This document shows, piece after piece, positions 21,504-31,179 of a stretch of DNA of 64,000 nucleotides. A model generated the notes under the pieces. It was given only the letters and a program-made list of their open reading frames with translations, searched no databases and was not told the origin of the DNA. This DNA is from Corynespora cassiicola (taxonomy: Eukaryota; Ascomycota; Dothideomycetes; Pleosporales; Corynesporascaceae), in the NCBI GenBank assembly GCA_022059125.1, contig JAEUWY010000008.1:1488001-1552000 (forward strand), written 5' to 3'. The stretch's first letter is position 1. The number at the start of each line of letters is the position of its first letter. Both the position numbers and the translations under genes were made by a program.

Positions 21504-22427
21504 GGCGGCGGCTAAATCGGGTACCTGCGTCGAAGCACGAATCGAATGGGAGGAGACTGGCCAGCAACACACTGAAGCCAGATGTCAAGGCCCTTTATAG
21601 GCGCAGTAGCAGCAGCGGCCGCGCCAGCTCGTGATCTCGTCCCATAGTCGACGTCACGGCGGATCGGCCACGGGCGCTCGACGGATGGAGCCTCGGCCCA
21701 CTCACGTGCACGCGAAACGCGAGGGCAGGCGGCGCTAGCCCGGACGGGTCAGGCGGCTTACCCCAGTGCCCGTTTCACCTCCTCAACGAGCCGGCGTTCG
21801 CGAACGCCTGCGTGCCTTGCTTCCACCTCCTCCACCACCACACCCGGCTTTCGTTGGCGCCAGGGTCCCGTTTACCAGCACATCGTGAGTGCTCTCTCTT
21901 CTCCTTGCCATTGCGTGTTCGTTGAGTAGCCCTTCCCACCGCACTCTTGTATAGCTATTTTCATAGCTTCCCCTACCTTTTGTCCGCCGGCGCTAGGCGC
22001 CGCCATACCTTGCGGCTACCTCTCCTCCATCTTCCTTTCGTACGGGGCGTCGCGATTGCATCAGTCGCATCGGGCGCCGCCGGCCTCTTGTTCCTTCTTG
22101 TTGCCCTCGCGCCCGGCTTCGTCGTTCATTGCGTTCACTCGTCTCTTGTTCACTTATTTGTCCATGCGCTCTAACCCGAGGCCGTCATGGCAAACAGCTT
22201 CCTGGCACGATTGCCCCATCGATTACCACACTTCTCCTCCTCCTCTTCCGCCCGACGAACCCGCAGCCGACACTGAGCTGCCTCCATAGCCGCCGGCGCT
22301 GATGGTCCAGTCATCGCGCTAGCCTTGCCTCTGTTCTGATCCGCCAGCCTTCCGGCAAACGGACAACACCACCACCTCTCACCCTCACCTTGCAGTATCT
22401 CCGTTCCTGGGACCACTCTTTTTCGCA
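21504..22427. promoter_or_regulatory. Divergent promoter between TspO and Ars2 homologue
   Basis: This 0.9 kb region separates two genes transcribed away from each other. The TspO side has a TATA box. The Ars2 side is CT-rich over ~500 bases and may include a long leader. No gene is supported inside. Confidence 0.6.
21594..21599 (-). promoter_or_regulatory. TATA box of the TspO gene
   Basis: TATAAA on the minus strand (context CTATAAAGGG) lies 91 bases before the ATG at 21503, a normal distance for a TATA-driven fungal promoter. Confidence 0.6.
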
Positions 22428-25228
22428 ATGGACTCATACACGTACTGTTACCGACCCCACCCACGCCATGCGAAAGCTCACAGTATATCTAGTGCTCGGG
22501 AAGACTCGAGGCCTCCTCCCTCGGACTCTTATCGGCGTCGCTCTCCTGGTAAGTGACTGTTCACGGCGTTTTGGACGCATCGTTCGCGACTACTGCGCGC
22601 ATTTGTTTCCACTCACGATTTTTTTTGTTGCTCTTGTCGCGATTGCTGACGTTCTTGCTACTAGGCTCCGGAGATCGACGCGCGAGGCAGAGCCGCGCCC
22701 GTTCCCGCTCACCTCAGAACATCGACCGGTACCAGCCTGACCGAGCTAGAGATTATGAATACCGCGGCCGTGAAGGTGGCCGTCGCCGATCCTCGCCGCC
22801 CCCAGTCCAAGCTGGCATCGATCGATATGTGCCAGGTAAAGACAGCTTCACCCCGCAGTTCACCACGAATCCCGTGGCCAATCCGATGAATCTCGAGTAC
22901 CAGGTTGGCTTCAATTACTTTGCTGAATGGTGGCGCGTGGAGCAGGTCATCAAGGAAGAAAAGGAGAGGGCTAAAAACGGTGGCAGGAAACCCGTCCTCA
23001 AGGGCGAGCGTGAAGCTAGAGAGGAGCGTGGAAAGGAGCGCGAGCTGATTCAAGCCGCCTACGACGAATACAAGGAGAAGCTTCAGGTGCAGATGGCAAA
23101 GGCCTTTGTCGAGAAGCACAAGGGAGATGAGTGGTTCAAGGAGCGATATGATCCTCAATACCGCGAGGCTTTCAAGGAGAAGCTCAGGGCTTACCGACAC
23201 GCCATCTACGCCGATTGGGAGCGACACTTGGACGAGGGCGCCTTTGATGAGTTCACTCTGGAGGGCATCTACAAGAATGAGTCGAACGGCGCAGGAGGCA
23301 TCGTTGAAAAGGAAGAAGGCGAGACCACGGCCGCCAACGAGGTCTTGGGAGTTGGTGATCTGCTCCCTTGCAAGGGTGGAGATGTGCGCGACGAAGCCGC
23401 TCTTCAGCCCACGTTGCTCATCAAGACCATTGCCCCGACTGTCAACCGCGACAAGGTGGAGGAGTTCTGCAAGGAGCACCTCGGAGAAGGCCCGGGTGGA
23501 TTCAAATGGTTGAGCATGAGTGACCCGAATCCGCTCAAGAAGTGCCACCGGATCGGGTGGGTTATCCTTCACCCCAACGATGATCAGCCCATGATCCTCG
23601 ATGAGCGTGGTGATGGCCGAGACGAGGACGGCGAGGATGGTGCCATCGAGGAGAGGGTCGACCTTCATCAAACTCCCCAGAGCACTGCTCAGAAGGCACT
23701 TGAAGCGCTCAATGGCAAGACTGTGATTGATGAGGAGCGAGGCAACTTCACGTGCCATGTCGGCGTTCACGAGCCCCCTACGGCACCTCGAAAGAAGGCG
23801 CTCTGGGATCTGTTCTCGGCCCCCGAGAGGATCGACCGTGACTTGGAGTTGGCGGAGCGCCTTGTCAACAAACTCGACGCCGAGCTGCAACAGGGCCATG
23901 AGGATGATTTTGGGGACATCAACGGTGTTGGCAAGATTGCTCAGCGCGTGGAAGACCTCCGCTCCAAGGGTTGGCTTCAACCTCCGGCCAACGCTCCCAC
24001 GGTGGTGAAGAAGGAAAAGCCCGTCGAAGAGTTGGAGGAAGGCGAGGATGAGGTCATGGATGATGAAGACGAGGGCCTTTTCGACGACGAGGTTGACGAC
24101 GAGGAGCTGCTCGCCAAGAAGAAGAAGCTGGACCTTCTGATCGAGTACCTGCGCCGTGTCTACAACTTCTGCTTCTTCTGCGTCTTCGAGAGTGACTCTG
24201 TGCACGAGTTGACCCGCAAGTGTGCCGGTGGACATCTCCGCCGGCCCCGTTCGAGTTTGACTACTGCCGCCAAAGCCACTGCCCGGGCCACGGCGACTGG
24301 ACAGCCATTCCCGTACAAGAAGCACGAGACCACGGCCGAGACCGAGACTGAGGACGGCGTCGTTGTCGAAGAGAAGAAGACACCCAAGCTCAGCGGCAAG
24401 AGCCAGCAGCAGCTCCAGAGGGCGTTCAACTGGGTCAAGACGTATGAGGAGAAGCTACTTCAGCTCCTTGAGCCCGAGAATGTCGATTTGAGGAAGTTGG
24501 GCGGAAAGCCGGTTGAGGAGGGCATCGAGGATGACCTGAACCGATATGTCAAGCAGGAGGATGAGTCCAAGTGGCGGTGCAAGGTGCCCGAGTGCACCAA
24601 GTTGTTTAAGGGGCAGCATTTTTGGCGCAAGCACGTCGAGAAGCGCCACGCCGAGTGGTTCGACCGATTGCAGAAGGACGTACGTGCACCCCCCGCCCCC
24701 TTTGAAGCCTAAAGCTCGACTAACACAGCGCAGATTCACCTTGTCAACGCCTACGTTCTCGATCCGGCGCACATTGCTCCATCACGCAGCGATGCCAACA
24801 GCAATGGCCATTTCCCGGTGGGCAACCATGTCGCAGCCACGGGTACACCGCGGGGCTTCAACCTTGCGAGCATGAACTTCAATCTCGGGAACAATGGCAT
24901 GCAGAATGGCATGTTCAACCCTGTGCTTGGCAACTGGGATCCCAACTTTAGTCACGATGAGCGACACCAGGCCGGGCCGATGCGGCGAGGTGGTGGTCGC
25001 TTCAACACGCGCTCTGGGCCGTACGATAGACAGCCGCGCGATGGACGAGGTGGACGGTTCCCCGGACCCAGCGGACGGCTCACGCCCCCCCGGGGGGTGC
25101 GGGCTGGAGGCCAGCGGTTTGGCGACGGCGGGCCAGGGCCGACGCAGGCGACCCAAGGCCGATCTCTCAAGTCATACGAGGATCTGGATGCGGTGGGCAG
25201 CGGTGGAAATGGCGAACTCAATTACTAG
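22428..25228 (+). CDS. Ars2/SERRATE homologue (Pir2-type RNA-processing factor)
   Basis: Three exons, 22428..22548, 22665..24679 and 24734..25228, give 876 aa with introns of 116 and 54 nt. The N-terminus is Arg/Ser/Pro-rich. Diagnostic parts are YQVGFNYFAEWWRVEQVIKE, a middle RRM-like region, LDLLIEYLRRVYNFCFFCVF with ELTRKCAGGHLRRP, and the C2H2-like finger WRCKVPECTKLFKGQHFWRK-HVEKRH near residue 700. A Gly/Arg/Phe-rich tail ends the protein. Ars2/SERRATE proteins bridge the nuclear cap-binding complex with RNA 3'-end processing, decay and small-RNA pathways; the fission yeast member is Pir2. The start is the first ATG after a CT-rich leader and gives MDSYTYCYRPHPRHAKAHSI. Intron 1 is fixed by the frame shift between exons. 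Confidence 0.9.
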
Positions 25229-26267
25229 GGACCTATTCTTGGTCGGGCGAGATGGCGGCTGCAAGCGGCGATGGCGGCAGCAGTGCTATGCTTGGAAGGC
25301 TCGGCACAGTGTGGGCATGTTTATAGGGGGCGTATCTGGTGGAATCATTTTCCTAGCATTCTCTGCGTAGCTCGTCGGACCCCAGGGCAAATTTCATGAC
25401 CTGCAGGGATCGAGTGGGCGCTGCAGGGGAGGGGGTGGACATTTGGAGTTTCAATAGGGCCATGCTTCTTCTGTTTTTTTTCCCTCTTCGGAACATGTGT
25501 TTGTATACCTGCAAGCTCTGCAACCCGGCGCCATGTGCCTAATGGTCCTCCTGCGCCGCTTATGTGAGACGAGCATCTGGGGAGCGCAAGCAGGCTTGGG
25601 CTTGGCCGGGCGCGGTGACGAGTGCGAGGGCGTGTGTGAGCACCATGGCCAGACGCTTGACGTAGCACGGGCTGCGATTCCGAGCACCCCAGCAGACGAT
25701 CCGACCGAGGGGTAGGCCAAGCGTCGGCGGGGATGGGTTTCCTGCTCGGCGACGACACTGCTCGGGCGCAGCGGAGAGGACAGAGGCGTGCAGTGCCGTG
25801 CTATCCTGAGCGGGCTCCGGCGTCGTGGCCAGCGCCCGCCACAGCAGCCAGTGGCAGGGCGGCAGGTGCTGCGCCATTCGCAGGTGACGCAACGAGCCAC
25901 ACTGCCCTCGGGCGCTTGGGCGGCCTGCTGCTGCTTTGCGCTGACAAGCTTCTCGTCATTCCGCATCGAGCGGCCTGCTAACCGTCGAGCCGCGGGCGGG
26001 CCAACGAGAGCCCACGACGGCGCCGTCCAGCGTCGCCCGGGCCCCTCTTCCTTGCTCGTCAACACCACGCCGGCAGTGGAGAAATGCTTTAGAGCCTCAG
26101 GCCCAAGCCACACCTCCCCAGCGTCATAGCCGTGGCCCACGCGTCGACGCCCTTCTTTCTCTGCGACGTCGCCGGAGACGGCCCTTTTATACCAACAGGT
26201 CTGCAGCGGGCCGGTCTCGTGCGCCAGGCATTTGTTTTTCCTACTAGGCACCTAACTTTATTTCATC
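25229..26267. other. 1.0 kb intergenic region
   Basis: Tandem genes flank this stretch on the + strand. It holds the Ars2 3' UTR and the promoter of the PX-domain gene. ORFs of up to 266 codons on the minus strand have no family-like content and are read as chance frames in GC-rich DNA. Confidence 0.6.
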
Positions 26268-29200
26268 ATGGCCTCTGGCCTGCCCCCCGCTCTTAAGCTC
26301 AATGGCGCCGTTGAGCCTACCACCATGGACGACAACAGACCGACCGTCGCGAGCTTCGGCGAGCCCCATCATGACCGTGCCGCTGCTGAACCGCGCCCTC
26401 TCACTGCCCGCACAAACACCACCTTCTCCAAGATGTCCACCATGTCGGTGCCGCCCGAGGGGTCCATCCTGACGGGCAAGCAGGAGCATTGTGAGTTGCC
26501 ACCATCACCACCACCACCGCCCCCCATCGCCAGCGCTGACACGCATCCAGACCTCAAGCGCGAGCTCATCTCGCAGCAGACCAAGTTCGAGATCGCCGAG
26601 CTCTCGTCGCCCACGGCCCTGCAGCGCTTTGGTGCGCCCTTCCGCTCTGACGCTGGCGAGGTTGCGCCCGAGGACTCGGAGCTGCCCATCCTCCGCTACA
26701 TATTCGTCCACCATGTCCGCAACTTTCCCTTCCTGGACAAGGCCAAGGAGAAGGAGTTTTGGCAGGACAAGCTGCAAGTGGTACGTTGTCGTTGGGACTC
26801 CTCTCGCGCGCCGCGCGCTGGGCCGACATGACGCTGACAGCGGGGTCGCCCCAATGCAGTTTTTAGAGTCGTTTGCGAACAAGCACATTTCGTCCTCGGA
26901 GGACCGCTTGGAAGAGACTAAGAGGCGCAAGCTCGCTCTCAAGGCCGAGAAGCTGGTCGAGCTCATGATGGTCTCGGGCATCCCCACGGCCTCTGGCTAC
27001 GAGGAGCGGATCCGCTTCTCGGAAATGGAAATCGTCGAGCGCGGCGCAAACGAAAACGGTCTCACCATCAACGCGCCGAGCGGGCACTTTATAAACGGCT
27101 GGGATGTCAACGTGGCTGGCGTGCGGACGACGTCTGTGAAGAAACACTTGCGTTACCACACGCATGCGGTAAGTCGCCCTCCCTTCCCCTCCCTTTCCCT
27201 GGCCAGCCCCCGGCTGCGGCAAACTGCCCGTGTGGGAGTCGTGCGCTAAAACATTCGCCATCTAGGAGTACCTTATTCGCGTGAAACAGGGCGGATCCAA
27301 CGATGTCTACGTGGGACGCCGATACGCCGACTTCGTGCAGCTGCACAAACGCATCCGGCTAGAACTCCCCGGAAAGGTCCTCCCTCCGCTGCCACGAAAG
27401 AACAAGAAGGACTCTTTGCTCTCGTCCAAGGATGATGACGACGTCAGCTCCATCTCGTCCGGTTCCACACAAGACCCAACGCCAGACTCGTATGAGAATG
27501 GCGGAAATGGTGGCAGTGGTGGAGGCCTCCGAAGCTATATTTTCAGTAGCCACAAGAGGAATGCTTCGGCCACGTCGTTGGGCAAGTCGCGCTCCCCGCG
27601 TGCCTCGGGCGACAACCTGGCCTACCAGCAGCCAAGGGTGCTCTACCGCGAAGAGCAGCGTGTCTCGCTCCGCGCTTTCCTGAGGACCTTTTTGCAGAAT
27701 GAGACCATTGCTCAGTCCAACGCCATGGCCGAGTTCCTCACTGGGAACCCGGTCGAGCTCAACGAGGAGGAAATGGAAGACATTGAGCGACGAAAGGAAA
27801 TGGACGAGAAGCGGATAGAGGAACAAAAGCAATTCTACGAGGTTGCGCGGCAACGAGCTGCTGAGCTTGACATTCACATGGAAAAGTTCCGCCGCGAAAT
27901 CGTCGAGAGCAACGGTCTGTCCAAGCTTTTTGGGGAGATTAGAGTCAAGAATACCATTTCGGAACTGAAGCCAGAGTACCAGAAATTTGCGGAATGGCTG
28001 AGGATAGAGGTGGCAGCCACCCTCTACCATCTCTTCCTGGCCGAAGACAACTCCCCGGAGCTGTTTGCACAGGCGAAGCGCATCCACTCGCTCGTTCCCT
28101 ACAGTGTGCTCAAGAACGTCATCCGCATCGCTAATCCCGCGGCGGTCATGAGCGGCGTTCTTGATCTCTTCCTCGCACAGCCTTTTGGTGCGCGGTCGCT
28201 TCTCCAGCGCATGTTTGGTATGGCCATTCATGACGGTGTTCGGTCTGTGCAAAAGTCCATCGATACTCTTGCTTCTTCGAAGATTAAGGATGACGTCCTA
28301 TGCAAGAAGCTCAAGGCTTTTGTCGAGTCGGACGAGGACGTCAAGGACATTATACGCACAGAGGCTACGGACGAGAATGTCGATGTCGTGGTCGCAATCC
28401 TGCGATCCGAGTACTTTGAGCCGGAGTTGAAGCCCGAGCAAGTCGAGAAGGTGTTTAACGCATACGTCGCCTGGAACAATGCGGTCGAAAATGTGAGCCG
28501 GCAACGTTTGAGCAGAAAATCTAGCACGTATAGCAACCGCAGCTCACGTACTAATGCATCCACTCAGATAGATAAAGAGCTCCGCCAAGGAGCAGAACTC
28601 TTCGCTCACCTGAAGCAATACCTGAAGCTCTGCTTGCGACAGCGAGACAAGCTGATGATGCTGCAAATCATCGAAGAAGTAAGTTGAGCCTTACCCATTC
28701 GTGTATTACACGATTGCTAACAGGCATTAGCCCACGACGCTCCAGCTTTTCCGCGATCTCTTCACCATCTTCTACGAGCCCCTCGTACGCGTGTACAAGT
28801 CTGCCAATGTCTACAACAGCATTACAGACTTTGCCCTGTTTGTCGATGACACCATCAAAGTTATTGAAGCCTGCCAGAGGCAAGATGTCTCTGCAGACCC
28901 TAACCAGACTGTCCAAGCTTTCATAGATCTCTGTGCACGCCACGAAGATAACTTTTACAAGTTTGTCCACGAAGTCCACATTCACGACAATGGGCTGTTC
29001 GATCAGCTCATGGGTTGGCTGGAGGGCATCCTCGAGTTCCTGCGTCATGGTCCGGGAGGCGGTGGCAAGCTGGACATGAACGCTCTGTTCCAGGGTGGAA
29101 TGGACTCTGGCACCATTGACAAGGAGAAGGCGATCAAGGAAATCAACTCTCTAATTAGGTGGCAGACTGCACGGAAGAAGTGGCATCAAGACAAGACGAG

Positions 29201-29572
29201 GCAGAAGATGGCCAGCGGTGGCGGCGACGAGCCTGGCGATGTCCTCGGCGGCATGGGCGGGTTCAAGACATCGGACTTTGGGCTCAATGAGGTATGTCGG
29301 GGAACAGTGACTGCTATTCCATTGGAACCTAGCTAATTTGCCCGCAGATGGATCTCCAAGACCTTGAGCTCGACGACGACGCCGATGACTCTGACAGCGA
29401 ACTGGAAGAAGACGACATCGCCGACCCCATCGAAGCCGAACGGAGGCACCGCGCCCGCGCAGCAGAGAAGCTGCGCAGAAAGGCCGGCGAGCCCCAAAAG
29501 CCCCCCATCGAGGAGATTGGTAAACTGCACCCCACGTTCTTGAGCATGTTACGTTCGGTTCTTGCAGAGTAG
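26268..29572 (+). CDS. PX-domain lipid-binding protein (yeast Ypr097w/Lec1 type)
   Basis: Six exons, 26268..26490, 26551..26780, 26860..27168, 27266..28678, 28731..29291 and 29348..29572, give 986 aa; introns are 52-97 nt and all junctions keep frame. The order is a disordered N-terminus, a PX-associated helical region (HYLKRELISQQTKFEIAELS ... FLESFANKHISSSEDRLEET), a PX domain (EYLIRVKQGGSNDVYVGRRY, ADFVQLHKRIRLELPGKVLP, then RVSLRAFLRTFLQNE), and a long C-terminal DUF3818-like region with IHSLVPYSVLKNVIRIANPA and PTTLQLFRDLFTIFYEPLVR. An acidic Asp/Glu patch lies near the end. The PX domain is split by a ~75-residue low-complexity insert at the membrane-insertion loop. The yeast relative binds phosphoinositides and affects ergosterol and lipid droplets. 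Confidence 0.87.
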
Positions 29573-30005
29573 ACGTGGGCTCGTTTTAGACGTGTCAATG
29601 TCTCGGCGTCGCGCGTCCCACAAGGGGCTGCTGCACAACGCCCGGGGTTTTTTTTAGAACTTTCTTGCATGGTCCTCCTTTTTTTCGTACACGTAGGGTT
29701 TTGGGAAGGGTTGGGGTATTTGGGTTTGGGTTCGTAGATGGGATGGGTGCCCCCAATCGGCCGGTGTGTGTGTGTGTTTGTGTTATGGTTGGGAAGGGTT
29801 GGCTCCTATGGCTGGGGTACGAATCGCCTGAGAAAATTATTCTTCCCTCTATTATTCTTTTATTCTAAGCACCTAATCGTTCAGATGGCCTGTTGGACCC
29901 TGCTGCTTGATTTTTGAACGTCGTGTGTGAATTTCATACTAACTTGCTCTGGGAAATGTCATGTATCCCTTGGGTATCATACGCATGTAAAAAAAAAAAG
30001 GAAAA
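29573..30005. other. Convergent intergenic region with (GT)n tract
   Basis: This lies between two convergent 3' ends. It contains T-rich tracts, a short GT repeat near 29764-29784 and an A run near 29989-29999. No gene is seen. Confidence 0.65.
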
Positions 30006-30866
30006 TCATTCCTCCTCATTGCCATCTCCGTCGGCATTCCCCTCTCTCTCATCCCCATTCTCGCTCCCGCTCTCCTCATCCACGAATATCCCATCCACAT
30101 TAAAAACGTGCGCAATGTCATACTCAGACCCCAACCCCTGCACAACCCCAACCGCGCTCCCAAAAACGCCCCCCTCCCCCCTCATCCAAACATCCTCCTG
30201 CCTCACCGGCCGATCCCCCTCACTAATCACCATCGCCTCCCTCCTCCTCCTCCTCAACTCCCTCTCCCCCTCCCCCCCACCCCTCTCCCTCAACACCCCC
30301 CTCGCCGTCGGAAGCCTATCATACGCCGCCGAAACATCGCGCATCAGCAACCCTCCCCCCCCTCCTCCTCCTCGCTGTCGTCGCCGCATGCTCCCAAAAG
30401 GCCCCGCAAAGCCTCCTCCTCCTCCGTCGCGGAACACGCGCATGCCCGGCATGCAGCCATTCTCCCACAGGAGCTGCATGGCGGCCTCTGCGCGCTTGCG
30501 GCGCGCCTCGTCGGGGCTTTCGAGGTCGAGTTCTAGGAGGGTGCGTGCCGGGGGGGAGGCGGCGAAGCGTTCGCAGAGGAGTTTTGTGGCGGCTTTGCGG
30601 ATTTCGAGGGGGGGGGAGAGGGCGAGGGTGGCGAGGGAGGAGGTTTTTATTGCGGATTCTTTTGTGGCGTTTGCATTTGCGTCGGCGTTGCTGGTGGTGT
30701 GGTTGGGGGTGGTGGAGATGGCAGGCGCCGCTGGCGTGGAGACGGTGGTGAGGGTTAGGATGTTGTGGAGGGAGTGGGCGATTAGGTGGGAGGCGAGGAG
30801 GGTGAAGGCTCCGAGGGAGAGCCAGAGGGTGCGGTCTGAGATTAGGGGGTCGGTGGGTGGTGGCAT
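30006..30866 (-). CDS. One-TM protein with conserved helical core, unknown function
   Basis: An intronless frame encodes 286 aa. Near the N-terminus is one membrane segment (LWLSLGAFTLLASHLIAHSL). A linker rich in Thr and Asn follows, then a helical stretch LEIRKAATKLLCERFAASPP ... RRKRAEAAMQLLWENGC that resembles an armadillo-like helix pair, two Gly runs, a basic RERGGGEGERELRRRRREAM patch and an acidic end (NGDEREGNADGDGNEEE). It probably sits in the ER or outer mitochondrial membrane with its bulk in the cytosol; this is inference. I do not recognise the family. The coding strand is C-rich at the 5' half and extremely G-rich at the 3' half, with the flip near 30,490. It shares a 313-bp promoter with NOP14. 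Confidence 0.7.
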   Translation of the reverse strand: MPPPTDPLISDRTLWLSLGAFTLLASHLIAHSLHNILTLTTVSTPAAPAISTTPNHTTSNADANANATKESAIKTSSLATLALSPPLEIRKAATKLLCERFAASPPARTLLELDLESPDEARRKRAEAAMQLLWENGCMPGMRVFRDGGGGGFAGPFGSMRRRQRGGGGGGGLLMRDVSAAYDRLPTARGVLRERGGGEGERELRRRRREAMVISEGDRPVRQEDVWMRGEGGVFGSAVGVVQGLGSEYDIAHVFNVDGIFVDEESGSENGDEREGNADGDGNEEE

Positions 30867-31179
30867 GGTGGGGTGGGCATTATTTGCCGGGCAGGATCGG
30901 TTCTTTGGTTTGGAGATGGATGGCCAGAGGTGAGATGGGAGCTCCGGCGGCGGGTTGGTGGTCGGAACGCGAGTCGGGACGGCGGGACAGGGATCATATG
31001 GCGCTCGGGCCCGCGAAATCTTGGCGGGGCTAAGGAAATTTCACGACTTTGCTGCTCCGGAGAGGTGAATATCTTTCGTCCCAAACTCTCGCCCTCCCAT
31101 ACCCTCTTTTTTTTTCCTCTTCTGAATTTTTGAGCCGAGGATATCAGATTCCTTCCGAGGCCTCGAAATACAGGCCGCC
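30867..31179. promoter_or_regulatory. Short divergent promoter of the one-TM gene and NOP14
   Basis: Only 313 bp separate the two start codons. A T run followed by CCTCTTC lies about 75 bases before the NOP14 ATG. No TATA box is seen. Confidence 0.6.

Noticed and set aside
22709..24325. 538-codon ORF antisense to the Ars2 homologue
   Set aside because: Same kind of shadow from GAG/AAG-rich sense codons; the sense strand carries conserved Ars2 blocks.
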